This document shows positions 54,694 to 63,626 of a DNA stretch of 64,000 nucleotides, piece after piece (within the stretch, counting starts at the first letter, position 1; every line of letters begins with the position of its first letter). Under the pieces are notes generated by a model. The model was not told the DNA's origin. It worked only from the letters and a program-made list of their open reading frames with translations, and searched no databases. Position numbers and translations under genes: made by a program. The stretch lies in NCBI RefSeq assembly GCF_024391045.1, contig NZ_JANFCZ010000003.1:1-64000 (forward strand). The letters are read 5' to 3'. The stretch comes from Pseudarthrobacter sulfonivorans (GTDB lineage Bacteria > Actinomycetota > Actinomycetes > Actinomycetales > Micrococcaceae).

Positions 54694-55760
54694 GCGACTG
54701 GGCAGGCATCGCCTGGCTGGTGGTCCTCCTGCTGGGCAACGCGTTTTTTGTCGGCGCTGAGTTCGCGGTGATGTCAGCGAGGCGCAGCCAGATCGAACCC
54801 CTCGCCGATGCCGGTTCCAAACGGGCGCAGACCACGCTGCGGGCAATGGAAAATGTCTCGCTGATGCTGGCGTGTGCGCAGCTGGGTATTACCGTCTGCT
54901 CTCTGCTGATCCTCCAGGTGGCCGAACCGGCCATCCACCACCTCATGGCCGCCCCGCTGGAGGCTGTGGGACTGCCGGTGGAGTTTGCCGACGTCGTGGC
55001 GTTTGCCATCGCCCTGTTCGTCGTGACCTTCCTGCACGTGACGTTCGGTGAGATGGTGCCGAAGAACATCTCGGTATCGGTGGCGGACAAGGCGGCCTTG
55101 CTCCTCGCGCCGCCGCTGATATTCGTGGCGCGCCGGGTGAAACCCGTCATCGTCGCCCTGAACTGGTCCGCCAACCACATCCTCAAACTCCTGCGGATCG
55201 AACCCAAGGACGAGGTGAACTCGTCCTTCACGCTTGAAGAGGTCCAGTCGATCGTGCAGGAATCCACCCGTCACGGACTGGTGGATGACGATGCCGGACT
55301 CATTACGGGCGCCCTGGAGTTTTCCGAATACACGGCGGCGGACATCATGGTGCCGGTGGAGAAGCTGGTCATGCTGAAGGAGGCCACCACGCCGGTGGAG
55401 TTCGAAAAAGCTGTCAGCCGGACGGGCTTCTCCAGATTCCCGATGGTGGACGTGGATGGCATGCTGTCCGGCTACCTCCACGTGAAGGACGTGCTCTCCA
55501 TTCCGGAGGAGGACTACCAGCACCCCATCGCCGAGTCGAGGATCCGCTCGCTGGCGAACCTCGCGCTGGACGACGAGGTGGAAACGGCCATGTCGGTCAT
55601 GCAGCGCACAGGTTCGCACCTTGCCCGCGTTATCGGCGCGGACGGCCACACCCATGGAGTGCTGTTCCTGGAGGACGTGATTGAACAGCTTGTTGGTGAG
55701 ATCCGGGACGCCACCCAGGCCACCGGAATCAGGCGGCTTGGCCAGCCCAACGGCAGCTAA
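54690..55760 (+). CDS. CNNM/CorC-type membrane protein with CBS pair (second, no CorC domain)
   Basis: This 356-residue paralogue has the DUF21 membrane domain (AFFVGAEFAVMSARRSQIEP, CAQLGITVCSLLILQVAEPA, FGEMVPKNISVSVADKAALL) and the CBS pair (DIMVPVEKLVMLKEATTPVE, GFSRFPMVDVDGMLSGYLHV, HGVLFLEDVIEQLVGEIRDA). It stops before the CorC/HlyC domain found in the first protein. The two genes overlap in ATGA, which suggests that the proteins form a hetero-dimer with only one C-terminal domain. Its role is probably divalent cation homeostasis. Confidence 0.88.
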   Translation: MSDWAGIAWLVVLLLGNAFFVGAEFAVMSARRSQIEPLADAGSKRAQTTLRAMENVSLMLACAQLGITVCSLLILQVAEPAIHHLMAAPLEAVGLPVEFADVVAFAIALFVVTFLHVTFGEMVPKNISVSVADKAALLLAPPLIFVARRVKPVIVALNWSANHILKLLRIEPKDEVNSSFTLEEVQSIVQESTRHGLVDDDAGLITGALEFSEYTAADIMVPVEKLVMLKEATTPVEFEKAVSRTGFSRFPMVDVDGMLSGYLHVKDVLSIPEEDYQHPIAESRIRSLANLALDDEVETAMSVMQRTGSHLARVIGADGHTHGVLFLEDVIEQLVGEIRDATQATGIRRLGQPNGS

Positions 55761-55828
55761 ACCGGGGCCTGGGCAGCTGTGCCAGCTTAGTCGGGCGGGG
55801 AACAGGCGTTCTCCGCCCGGCTGATCTA

Positions 55829-55848
55829 AATAGGAATCATTCCCAATT
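55829..55848 (+). promoter_or_regulatory. Zur box overlapping the znuA promoter
   Basis: The palindrome GGAATCATTCC (55833-55843) lies within TAGGAATCATTCCCA. A TAGACT -10 element at 55854-55859 places the -35 region at about 55831-55836, inside the palindrome. Repressor binding would therefore block the polymerase. The match to Fur/Zur boxes and the zur gene at 58605-59093 support zinc-dependent repression of znuACB. Confidence 0.75.
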
Positions 55849-55902
55849 AGCGTTAGACTTTGGGGAGTCGCTAAAGTCCGTCCCCTTTGATCTGAGGTTT
55901 CC

Positions 55903-56889
55903 GTGCGTCACCCCGCAGCCATCCGAACATCCCTTGCCGCCCTCGCGGGCTTCAGCCTCCTGCTGACTGCGTGTGGCGCCGGTGGCGGTGCACCGTCGGC
56001 GTCGCCCGGAGCAGGGGGGTCGCCCGGGATCATCAACGTTGTGGCGTCCACCAATGTCTACGGGGACATCGCCAGTGTGATCGGCGGCGACAAAGTCAAC
56101 GTCACAGCCATCATCACCAAGACCAGCCAGGACCCGCATTCCTACGAAGCCACAGCGCAGGACCGGCTGGCCGTCTCCAAAGCGGAACTGGTGATCGAGA
56201 ACGGCGGCGGTTATGACGGCTTCCTCCACAAGATGGCCGACGACAGCAACATTGCGCACGGCAACATCCTGACCGCGGTGGACGTCGCCGGCCTGGCCCC
56301 GGAGGAGAGTCATGCCGCGACGGCCTCCGCCATCGATTCGCACGACCATCAGCACGGTGCGTTCAACGAACACGTCTGGTACAGCCTGGACGCCATGGGC
56401 AAGCTGGCCGATTCGGTGGCGGCCAAGCTGGGCGAACAGGAACCGGCATCAGCCGCACAGTTCACCGCCAACGCCGCAGCCTTCAAATCGGGCGTGGACG
56501 GACTGAACGCCAGGCTCGCTGCGTTGAGGGCAAAGTCGTCCGGCGCACCCGTGGCTGTGACAGAGCCGGTTCCGATGTACCTCCTCGAAGCCGCCGGGCT
56601 GGAAAACCTGACCCCGGAGGATTACACCGCTGCCATCGAGGAAGGATCCGACGTCCCGCCGGCAGTGCTGAAAGCCGCCACCGATCTGGCCGGATCCGGA
56701 AGCATCAGGTTCCTTGCCTACAACGAACAGACAGCGGGACCGCAAACCCAGGCACTCAAGAAAGCCGCCCAGGCGGCCGGGGTCCCCGTGGTTGATTTCA
56801 GCGAAACCCTGCCCGCGGGCAAGACGTACCTGCAATGGATGACGGACAATGTGGACAACATCAGCAAAGTTTTGGAGAAAAATAGTTGA
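55903..56889 (+). CDS. znuA: Zinc ABC transporter substrate-binding lipoprotein
   Basis: ZnuA captures zinc outside the membrane. The 328-residue protein has a lipobox (LLLTAC|GAGG, Cys26) and the cluster A-I fold: VVASTNVYGDIASVIGGDKV, DPHSYEATAQDRLAVSKAEL, VIENGGGYDGFLHKM, NEHVWYSLDAMGKLA and VAVTEPVPMYLLEAAGLENL. A His-rich loop (IDSHDHQHGAFNEH) lies between the lobes, as in other zinc-specific members. The start is a GTG. A Zur box overlaps the promoter. The end overlaps znuC by four bases (TTGA). Confidence 0.92.
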   Translation: MRHPAAIRTSLAALAGFSLLLTACGAGGGAPSASPGAGGSPGIINVVASTNVYGDIASVIGGDKVNVTAIITKTSQDPHSYEATAQDRLAVSKAELVIENGGGYDGFLHKMADDSNIAHGNILTAVDVAGLAPEESHAATASAIDSHDHQHGAFNEHVWYSLDAMGKLADSVAAKLGEQEPASAAQFTANAAAFKSGVDGLNARLAALRAKSSGAPVAVTEPVPMYLLEAAGLENLTPEDYTAAIEEGSDVPPAVLKAATDLAGSGSIRFLAYNEQTAGPQTQALKKAAQAAGVPVVDFSETLPAGKTYLQWMTDNVDNISKVLEKNS

Positions 56890-57713
56890 AACCGGTGGTG
56901 AGCCTCCGCGGGGCGTCCCTGCAGTTCGGCAAGCGAACGCTCTGGGAGGGCCTCGACCTGGACATCCGGCCCGGCGAGTTCTTCGCCGTGCTGGGTCCGA
57001 ACGGCAGCGGAAAGACCAGCTTCCTCAAGGTCCTGCTTGGACTGCAGAACCTGCAAGCCGGCACCGCAACGTTGGGCGACCGGCACGTGGAACGCGGGAG
57101 CAGCCTGATCGGCTACATCCCGCAACAGAAGTCGTTCGCTCCGGACACGCCCATGCGGGCCCGCGACCTGGTGGGACTCGGGGTGGACGGGCACCGCTGG
57201 GGCCTGCGGCTGGGCGTCTCCCGGATCAACCGCAGGATTGATGAACTCCTCGAACTCGTCGGCGCCACCGACTACGCAAAGGTTCCGGTGGGCCAGCTCT
57301 CCGGGGGCGAGCAGCAGCGCCTTCGGGTGGCCCAGGCCCTGGCCACCGATCCCAAGGTCCTCCTGTGCGACGAGCCTTTGCTCTCCCTGGACCTGCACCA
57401 CCAGCAGGCCGTCAGTTCACTCATTAACAAGCAATGCCATGAGCAGAACAGCGCCGTGGTGTTTGTCACCCACGAAATCAACCCGGTCATCGACTACGTT
57501 GATCGGGTGCTTTACCTGGCGGGCGGCCGCTTCATGGTGGGAACGCCTGAGGAGGTCATGACCACGGAGGTCCTCTCGGAACTTTATGGCAGCCACGTGG
57601 AGGTCATCCACGCGAACGGGCGCATCGTCGTCGTCGGCCTGCCCGACGCCACCACCCACCACCACGACGACGTCCACGGCGATGTCCGCGCCGCGGTGGG
57701 GGAGGTTGCCTGA
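56886..57713 (+). CDS. znuC: Zinc ABC transporter ATP-binding protein
   Basis: This 275-residue ATPase drives zinc import. Walker A GPNGSGKTS starts at residue 37; the signature is [17 protein letters not shown] and Walker B is VLLCDEPLLSLDL. The C-terminus contains a His/Asp-rich tail (DATTHHHDDVHGDV) that may sense zinc. Translation starts at a TTG overlapping the znuA stop, with GGAG eight bases upstream. Confidence 0.93.
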   Translation: MKPVVSLRGASLQFGKRTLWEGLDLDIRPGEFFAVLGPNGSGKTSFLKVLLGLQNLQAGTATLGDRHVERGSSLIGYIPQQKSFAPDTPMRARDLVGLGVDGHRWGLRLGVSRINRRIDELLELVGATDYAKVPVGQLSGGEQQRLRVAQALATDPKVLLCDEPLLSLDLHHQQAVSSLINKQCHEQNSAVVFVTHEINPVIDYVDRVLYLAGGRFMVGTPEEVMTTEVLSELYGSHVEVIHANGRIVVVGLPDATTHHHDDVHGDVRAAVGEVA

Positions 57714-58588
57714 TGGATGCGGACAGCATCTTCGCAGCGATCTTCAGCTTCGACAACTACGGCGAGCTCCTGGCGCTCGTGCAGAACTCCATCTGGGCAG
57801 GCGCCGTCCTGGGCCTGCTGGGCGGCCTGATGGGTACCTTCGTGATGAAGCGGGATTTGGCCTTCGCCGTCCACGGGATCTCCGAACTTTCCTTCGCGGG
57901 CGCAGCCTTTGCGCTGCTGATCGGCGCCGACATTGTGTTCGGCTCCCTCATCGGCTCGGTGGCGGCGGCGCTGCTCCTGGGCCTCATGGGGGTCCGGGCG
58001 CGGGACAAAAACTCGATTATCGGCGTGATCATGCCCTTTGGCCTGGGCCTGGGCATCCTGTTCCTGTCCCTTTACCAGGGCCGCGCAGCCAACAAGTTCG
58101 GCCTCCTGACCGGGCAGATCGTCTCCGTGGACACTGTCCAGCTGCAGGTCCTCGCCGGTGCTGCCGTGGCGGTGATCGCGGCGCTGGTGCTCATCTGGCG
58201 GCCGCTGAACTTCGCCAGCGTGGACCCCGAACTCGCTGAGGCCCGCGGCGTGCCCGTCCGGACCCTCGCGATCGTTTTTATGGTCCTGCTGGGTGTGAGC
58301 GTGGCGCTGTCCATCCAGGTGGTGGGGGCGCTGCTGGTGCTTGCGCTGCTGATCACGCCGGCAGCGGCCGCACTGCGGGTGACGTCCTCGCCCGTGCCCC
58401 TGGTGCTCCTCAGCGTCATTTTTGCCGTCACGGCAACGGTGGGCGGCATCCTGCTTGCCCTCGGCGGCCGCATCCCGATCAGCCCCTACGTCACCACGCT
58501 GTCATTCCTGATCTACGTGGTGTGCCGGGTCATCGGCGGCGCCCGCGCCAAAAAAGGCATCAACGGCCGGCTTGTGCACAGCCGCTGA
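57713..58588 (+). CDS. znuB: Zinc ABC transporter permease
   Basis: This 291-residue permease has about eight to nine membrane helices of the ABC-3 family (SIWAGAVLGLLGGLMGTFVM, LAFAVHGISELSFAGAAFAL, VALSIQVVGALLVLALLITP). The ATG overlaps the znuC stop in TGATG. With znuA and znuC it makes a full zinc importer of the cluster A-I type; manganese cannot be excluded by sequence alone, but the Zur context favours zinc. Confidence 0.92.
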   Translation: MDADSIFAAIFSFDNYGELLALVQNSIWAGAVLGLLGGLMGTFVMKRDLAFAVHGISELSFAGAAFALLIGADIVFGSLIGSVAAALLLGLMGVRARDKNSIIGVIMPFGLGLGILFLSLYQGRAANKFGLLTGQIVSVDTVQLQVLAGAAVAVIAALVLIWRPLNFASVDPELAEARGVPVRTLAIVFMVLLGVSVALSIQVVGALLVLALLITPAAAALRVTSSPVPLVLLSVIFAVTATVGGILLALGGRIPISPYVTTLSFLIYVVCRVIGGARAKKGINGRLVHSR

Positions 58589-58604
58589 CGCGGTTGGGGT
58601 GCTG

Positions 58605-59093
58605 TCAGAGTTTGCCGGCGGCCCGGAGCAGGGTGCAGTCGGGGCAGAGGCCGAAGATCTCCACGGTGTGCGCCACCTCGGTATAGCCATGTTCGGCGGC
58701 GGTCCTCGCAGCCCAGGTTTCCACGGCCGGGGCCTCGACCTCCACCGCCTTGCCGCAGTTGCGGCAGAGCAGGTGGTGATGGTGCCCTGTCACGGCGCAG
58801 CGGCGGTAGACGGCCTCGCCCTCACCGTTGCGGAGCACGTCCACCAGGCCGTCGTCGGCGAGGGACTGGAGGATCCGGTAGGCCGTTGCCAGTGATACCG
58901 AGACGCCCTTGTTTTGCAGGATGCGGTAGAGCTCCTGGGTACTGACGAAGTCGTCCAGGTCGTCCAGGGCGGTGCTGACCGCCACTCGCTGCTTCGTGAC
59001 GCGCTGCTCCTTGCCGGCATTCGCGCCAGAACCGGTGGCGGCGCCGGAGGGGGCATTCGACGGCGTCGCGTCAGCTTTGGTGCCGAACGGCAT
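58605..59093 (-). CDS. zur: Zinc uptake regulator, Fur family
   Basis: Zur represses zinc import genes when zinc is sufficient. The 162-residue protein has the Fur-type winged helix (DFVSTQELYRILQNKGVSVS, LATAYRILQSLADDGLVDVL), the regulatory His stretch (RRCAVTGHHHHLLCRNCGKA) and the structural zinc site CRNC plus CPDC. The last 10 residues (CTLLRAAGKL) follow the CPDC pair. I chose the ATG at 59093; the frame is open 11 codons further upstream. It converges with znuB, whose operon carries the matching box at 55829. Confidence 0.9.
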   Translation of the reverse strand: MPFGTKADATPSNAPSGAATGSGANAGKEQRVTKQRVAVSTALDDLDDFVSTQELYRILQNKGVSVSLATAYRILQSLADDGLVDVLRNGEGEAVYRRCAVTGHHHHLLCRNCGKAVEVEAPAVETWAARTAAEHGYTEVAHTVEIFGLCPDCTLLRAAGKL

Positions 59094-59199
59094 GGAGATA
59101 CTCGCTTCCCTAAGGGACGATGGCAATCATCAAGATTACCAGCCGGCGCCCTGCGGGCCGCCCCTTGGAACTCCCGGAGCCGGAACCTAGGCTGGCGCT

Positions 59200-59856
59200 A
59201 TGAAGCTGACTAAATACACCCACGCCTGTGTCCGGCTCGAAAAGGACGAAAAGGTCCTGGTGCTTGATCCGGGAACGTTCTCCGAGACAGCCGAGGCCCT
59301 GGATGGAGCCCATGCCGTGCTCATCACCCATGAGCACCCTGACCACGTGGACGTCCCGGCCATGACCCGGGCGCTCGGAACGGCGGCCGGCCTTGCCGTG
59401 TTCGCGCCGGCCGGCGTGGCTGCCACGCTGCGCCAGGAAGCGCCGCACGCCACAGACCGGATCCACACCGTCCAACCCGGCGCCGCGTTTGATGCCGCCG
59501 GGTTCGATGTTCGCAGCTTCGGCGGCCAGCACGCGCTGATCCATCCGCAGATCCCGTTGGTGGCCAACATCGGATACCTGGTGGAAGGAAACGTCTACCA
59601 CCCGGGCGATTCGTTCATTGTCCCGGACGGACTCACCGTTCAGACCCTTCTGGTTCCAATCCACGCACCGTGGAGCAAGGCGGCCGAAGTGGTGGATTTC
59701 GTCATCAGCGTCCGCGCCCCGCAGGCTTTCCAGATCCACGACGGCCTGCTGAACGAGACCGGCCTGACGATGGTGGAAGGCCATGTGGCCCGCCTGGGCG
59801 GAAAATACGGCACCACCTTCACGCACCTCGCCCCGCGGGAATCGGTTGAGGTCTGA
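59200..59856 (+). CDS. Metallo-beta-lactamase fold hydrolase (UlaG-like)
   Basis: This 218-residue protein has the metal motif THEHPDHVD (about residues 43-51, the HxHxDH signature), then a third His in HPGDSF and a C-terminal HLAPRES. It resembles the small UlaG-type or L-ascorbate-6-phosphate lactonase-like branch of the fold. The substrate is unknown. Start and context: the ATG at 59200 follows CTAGGCTGGCGCT; the gene is convergent with the Cds1-like gene, four bases away. Confidence 0.83.
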   Translation: MKLTKYTHACVRLEKDEKVLVLDPGTFSETAEALDGAHAVLITHEHPDHVDVPAMTRALGTAAGLAVFAPAGVAATLRQEAPHATDRIHTVQPGAAFDAAGFDVRSFGGQHALIHPQIPLVANIGYLVEGNVYHPGDSFIVPDGLTVQTLLVPIHAPWSKAAEVVDFVISVRAPQAFQIHDGLLNETGLTMVEGHVARLGGKYGTTFTHLAPRESVEV

Positions 59857-59860
59857 CCGG

Positions 59861-60937
59861 CTAAGCGTCCCAGCGGCCGGTCTCGAAAAACCGGCGGATG
59901 ATGTTCTCATAGGGCCCGGGGTCCAGGCCCTGGGCTGAGAGCCACTCCGGATTGTAGTAGTTGCCCGCATAGCGGTCGCCGCCGTCGCACATCAGCGACA
60001 CGATGCTGCCGCGCTGCCCGTCGGCGACCATTTCTGCCACCAATTGCCAGACGCCCCACAGGTTGGTGCCGGTGGAGGGCCCGGCATGCAGGCCGGCGAG
60101 GGTGTACAGGTGGCGCATGGCCGCGACGGAGGCGGCATCGGGGACCTGGATCATGTGGTCGATGACGGCGGGAACGAAGCTGGGTTCGATCCGCGGGCGG
60201 CCGATGCCCTCGATGCGTGACGGCAGGCCGGTCACCCCATCCGAACCGTTCAGCCAGCCGGGATAAAAGGCCGAATTCTCGGGGTCCACGACTGCCAGGC
60301 GGGTGTCGTGGCCGCGGTAGCGCAGGTACCGGCCAATGGTGGCGCTGCTGCCGCCCGTCCCGGCGCCCACCACGATCCAGCGGGGGATGGGGTGTTCCTC
60401 CAAGGCGAGCTGCCCAAAGATGGACTCCGCGATGTTGTTGTTGCCGCGCCAGTCCGTGGCCCGCTCCGCGTACGTGAACTGGTCCATGTAGTGGCCGTTG
60501 GACGTGGCAGCTGCTTCCGCCGCGGCGGCGTAAACTTCGGCGGCATGCTCAACCAACAGGCAGGAGCCGCCGAACCGTTCTATCAGCTCGATCTTTTCCG
60601 GGCTGGTGGTGCGGGTCATGACGGCCACGAACGGCAATCCCAGGAGCTGCGCGAAGTAGGCCTCCGAGACCGCGGTGCTGCCGCTTGACGCCTCCACAAT
60701 GGTGGTCCCCTCGCGGATCCAACCGTTGACCAGGCCGAAGAGGAACAACGAACGCGCCAGCCGGTGCTTAAGGCTCCCCGACCGGTGCGTGGATTCGTCC
60801 TTCAGGTAGAGCTGGACGCCCCAGTGCCGGGGGAGCGGTACCGAGTACAGGTGGGTATCGGCGGACCGGTTGCTTTCGGCTTTGATTTTCCGGATGGCCT
60901 CATCGGCCCATGGCCGGTCCGCGCGTGCGTTCTTCAC
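59861..60937 (-). CDS. PLP-dependent cysteine synthase family lyase (Cds1-like)
   Basis: This 358-residue fold-type II PLP enzyme has the PLP lysine in [32 protein letters not shown] (asparagine-loop equivalent) and [18 protein letters not shown] (phosphate-binding loop). The C-terminal end [16 protein letters not shown] fits the actinobacterial group that includes mycobacterial Cds1, a cysteine desulfhydrase producing H2S and pyruvate. Start: the GTG at 60937 lies seven bases after a TAGAGT -10 element, so the mRNA is probably leaderless. A sulfurtransferase gene is divergent, so the two could act in sulfide and persulfide handling. Confidence 0.82.
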   Translation of the reverse strand: MKNARADRPWADEAIRKIKAESNRSADTHLYSVPLPRHWGVQLYLKDESTHRSGSLKHRLARSLFLFGLVNGWIREGTTIVEASSGSTAVSEAYFAQLLGLPFVAVMTRTTSPEKIELIERFGGSCLLVEHAAEVYAAAAEAAATSNGHYMDQFTYAERATDWRGNNNIAESIFGQLALEEHPIPRWIVVGAGTGGSSATIGRYLRYRGHDTRLAVVDPENSAFYPGWLNGSDGVTGLPSRIEGIGRPRIEPSFVPAVIDHMIQVPDAASVAAMRHLYTLAGLHAGPSTGTNLWGVWQLVAEMVADGQRGSIVSLMCDGGDRYAGNYYNPEWLSAQGLDPGPYENIIRRFFETGRWDA

Positions 60938-61058
60938 CGGACCAACTCTAGCCGCGCGGGCCGGCTGGCCCTTCCTGCCCGCGGCCCGGCCGCAGCTAAA
61001 GTTGGAGCAGCGACTGCACCACTCACAACAGCACCACACACAACGGACAAGGAGCACC

Positions 61059-61925
61059 ATGGGCCTTCTGATGGATGTACCGGGCCTGCAGGCCTTGCTC
61101 GCCTCGGGCCGGCGCACGGTCCTGCTCGATGTCCGCTGGGCGTTGGGGGACCCGCACGGCCGCGAACACTACCTCGAAGCACACCTCCCCGGAGCTGTCT
61201 TCGTCGACCTTGCCACCGAGCTCGCCGCGCCCGCGGTTCCGGCGCGCGGACGGCACCCCTTGCCGCCTGCCGCGGAATTCCAGGCCAGCGCCAGGCGCTG
61301 GGGAATCAACGCAGGCGACGTTGTGGTGGCCTACGACAACACCGGCAACCTGGCAGCGGCCCGCGCCTGGTGGATGTTGCGCAGTGCCGGTTTCCCGGAC
61401 GTCCACCTGCTCGACGGCGGCCTGGCCGCCTGGCAGGATGCGGGACTGCCGCTGGAATCGGGGTCCGTTGAGGCAGTGCCGGGCGATGTTTCATTCAGCG
61501 GCGTGGGCATGCCCGCCATTGACTCGGCAGCGGCCGCGGAGTGGGCGGGCACCGGCATCCTCCTCGACGCCCGCGCCGGGGAGCGGTACCGCGGCGAGTT
61601 CGAACCCGTTGATCCGCGCGCAGGGCACATCCCCGGAGCCGTGTCCGCGCCGACGACCGAGAACCTGGACGACTCCGGACGCTTCCTGCCGGCGCCGGAG
61701 CTGCGGCAACGGTTTGCTGAGCTGGGCATCAGCGGCGACGTCCCGGTGGCCGTGTACTGCGGATCCGGCGTGACCGCCGCCCACGAGGTGGCCGCGCTGG
61801 AAATCGCAGGGATTCGCGCCGCCCTCTATCCGGGCTCGTTCTCCGAATGGTCGAATAACCCCGACCTTCCCGTCGCCACCGGACAAGCGGCAGGTACGGC
61901 TGCAGGGACGACCGCCGGAACATGA
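61059..61925 (+). CDS. Sulfurtransferase with two rhodanese domains
   Basis: This 288-residue enzyme transfers sulfane sulfur from thiosulfate or 3-mercaptopyruvate. It has an inactive N-terminal rhodanese domain ([20 protein letters not shown]) and an active C-terminal one with [17 protein letters not shown] and the catalytic Cys234 in [19 protein letters not shown] is the motif usual for 3-mercaptopyruvate sulfurtransferases. AAGGAG precedes the ATG at ideal distance. It is divergent from the Cds1-like gene; both handle cysteine sulfur. Confidence 0.9.
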   Translation: MGLLMDVPGLQALLASGRRTVLLDVRWALGDPHGREHYLEAHLPGAVFVDLATELAAPAVPARGRHPLPPAAEFQASARRWGINAGDVVVAYDNTGNLAAARAWWMLRSAGFPDVHLLDGGLAAWQDAGLPLESGSVEAVPGDVSFSGVGMPAIDSAAAAEWAGTGILLDARAGERYRGEFEPVDPRAGHIPGAVSAPTTENLDDSGRFLPAPELRQRFAELGISGDVPVAVYCGSGVTAAHEVAALEIAGIRAALYPGSFSEWSNNPDLPVATGQAAGTAAGTTAGT

Positions 61926-61985
61926 CGGACCCATGCCGCGGGCCCGAGTGGAAATGCCGCAGCATGCGGGGGTAGCGTCGAAGGC

Positions 61986-63143
61986 ATGACCCCAGGACGC
62001 CCCGTACCGCCGCCCCTTGCCCGCCCTGTCTTGCCCGCTGACAACTCCGTTCCCGGTTCCGCCGCCGGCCTGTTCGCTGCCGCGTATGGTGCTGTCTCCG
62101 GCCACAGCGGCCTCGTGCCGCTGACGCTGGCCCGGCGCGCCCCCAAAGCGGACGACGTGGAAATCGCCATCGAATTCTGCGGACTGTGCCATTCAGACGT
62201 GCACGCCACCCGCGGTGAATGGGGCGCCCAGAACTATCCGTTGGTCCCCGGACACGAAATAGTGGGCACAGTGAGCCGCGTCGGCTCAGCCGTGACCGAC
62301 TTCGCCCCGGGCGACCGGGTGGGTGTGGGGTGCATGGTTGATTCCTGCCGTGAATGCGAGAGCTGCCTGGACGGCCTCGAGCAGTACTGCGAAAACGGCA
62401 TGACCGGAACATACGGCGCCAAAGATGCACGGAACGGCGACGCGATCACCCAGGGCGGCTACGCCACCTCCGTGGTGGTCGACCGCCGCTACGTGGTCCG
62501 CGTGCCCGCCAGCCTCGACCCCGCCGCCGTCGCCCCGTTGCTCTGCGCCGGCGTCACCACGTTCTCTCCGCTCCGCCACTTCGATGTGGAGGAAGGCGAC
62601 GTGGTGGGTGTCGTAGGCCTGGGCGGACTCGGCCACATGGCCGTGAAGCTCGCCAAGGCCATGGGTGCCGTGGTCAAGGTCTTCACCACGTCCGAAGCGA
62701 AGGTTCCGGCTGCCCTGGAGCTCGGCGCCGACGAGGTCATCCTGTCCCGCGACGAGGACGCCATGGCCGCAGCAAACCGCAGCATCGACCTCATTATCGA
62801 CACCGTGGCCGCACCGCACGACCTGAACCCGTTCTTCCGCACCCTGCGCGTCGACGGGGCGCTCTTCCAACTCGGCCTGCCGTCCGAAGCCATGCCGCCC
62901 GTCAACCCCGGGTCCCTGATACGGCGCCGCATCGCCTATGCGGGTTCGTTGATCGGAGGCATCGCCGAAACCCAGGAAATGCTGGACTTCTGTGCGGAGC
63001 ACAACGTGGTGGCAGACATCGAGCTGGTGCGCGCCGACCAGCTGAATGAGGCCTACGACCGAATGGTGGCAGGCGACGTAAAATACCGGTTTGTGCTGGA
63101 TACCAGCACCCTGCAGGCCCCGGCCGAGGAGGCAGACGCATGA
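61986..63143 (+). CDS. Zinc-dependent alcohol dehydrogenase (cinnamyl-alcohol type)
   Basis: This 385-residue NAD(P)-dependent dehydrogenase has the catalytic zinc ligands in FCGLCHSDVHATRGEWG and PLVPGHEIVG, the structural zinc site CRECESCLDGLEQYC and the Rossmann motif VVGVVGLGGLGHMAVKLAKA. It belongs to the YahK/AdhC-like group with NADPH preference and broad aldehyde range. The first 25 residues are Pro/Ala-rich and atypical; a downstream start is possible. The HIT gene overlaps its end by four bases (ATGA). Confidence 0.88.
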   Translation: MTPGRPVPPPLARPVLPADNSVPGSAAGLFAAAYGAVSGHSGLVPLTLARRAPKADDVEIAIEFCGLCHSDVHATRGEWGAQNYPLVPGHEIVGTVSRVGSAVTDFAPGDRVGVGCMVDSCRECESCLDGLEQYCENGMTGTYGAKDARNGDAITQGGYATSVVVDRRYVVRVPASLDPAAVAPLLCAGVTTFSPLRHFDVEEGDVVGVVGLGGLGHMAVKLAKAMGAVVKVFTTSEAKVPAALELGADEVILSRDEDAMAAANRSIDLIIDTVAAPHDLNPFFRTLRVDGALFQLGLPSEAMPPVNPGSLIRRRIAYAGSLIGGIAETQEMLDFCAEHNVVADIELVRADQLNEAYDRMVAGDVKYRFVLDTSTLQAPAEEADA

Positions 63144-63568
63144 GCACCCTGTTCACCAAGATCATCAACGGCGAGATCCCGGGACGCTTCGTCTGGCGCG
63201 AGGCCGATGTTGCGGCGTTCCTGACCACGGGCCCGCTGGCCGACGGACACACCCTGGTGGTCCCCACCGAAGAGGTTGACCGCTGGACCGATGCCTCCCC
63301 GGAAACGCTCGCGAAGGTCATGGAAGTGGCCCGCCGGATTGGCGCCGTCCAGCTGGAGATTTTCCCTGCCGAACGGGCCGGCCTGATCGTGGCCGGATAC
63401 GAAATCAACCACATGCACGTCCATGTGTGGCCGTCCCGAAGCATGGCCGACTTCGATTTTGGCTCGGTGGACCACAACCCGGACCCGGCAGTGCTGGACG
63501 CCAACGCGGAAAAGCTGCGGGCAGGGCTCCGGGCGGCCGGCTACGGGGAGTTTGTGCCCGAAAGCTAA
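63140..63568 (+). CDS. HIT family nucleotide hydrolase or transferase
   Basis: This 142-residue protein has the histidine triad NHMHVHVWP at residues 90-98 (HxHxHxx) and the N-terminal KIINGEIPGRFVWREADVAA of the HINT branch. Such proteins cleave nucleoside phosphoramidates and similar adducts. It is translationally coupled to the dehydrogenase upstream. A hairpin follows the stop. Confidence 0.9.
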   Translation: MSTLFTKIINGEIPGRFVWREADVAAFLTTGPLADGHTLVVPTEEVDRWTDASPETLAKVMEVARRIGAVQLEIFPAERAGLIVAGYEINHMHVHVWPSRSMADFDFGSVDHNPDPAVLDANAEKLRAGLRAAGYGEFVPES

Positions 63569-63576
63569 AGGGCAGG

Positions 63577-63626
63577 ACTCGCGCCGGCCCGCCGGGCTTC
63601 GGCCCGAAGGCTAAGCCGGCGCGAGT
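63577..63626. terminator. Bidirectional terminator between the HIT and hrpA genes
   Basis: A 12-bp stem (ACTCGCGCCGGC with GCCGGCGCGAGT) surrounds a second, smaller inverted repeat (GGGCTTCGGCCC). The hrpA stop codon lies inside the right part of the structure, so it serves both converging transcripts. Confidence 0.7.
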
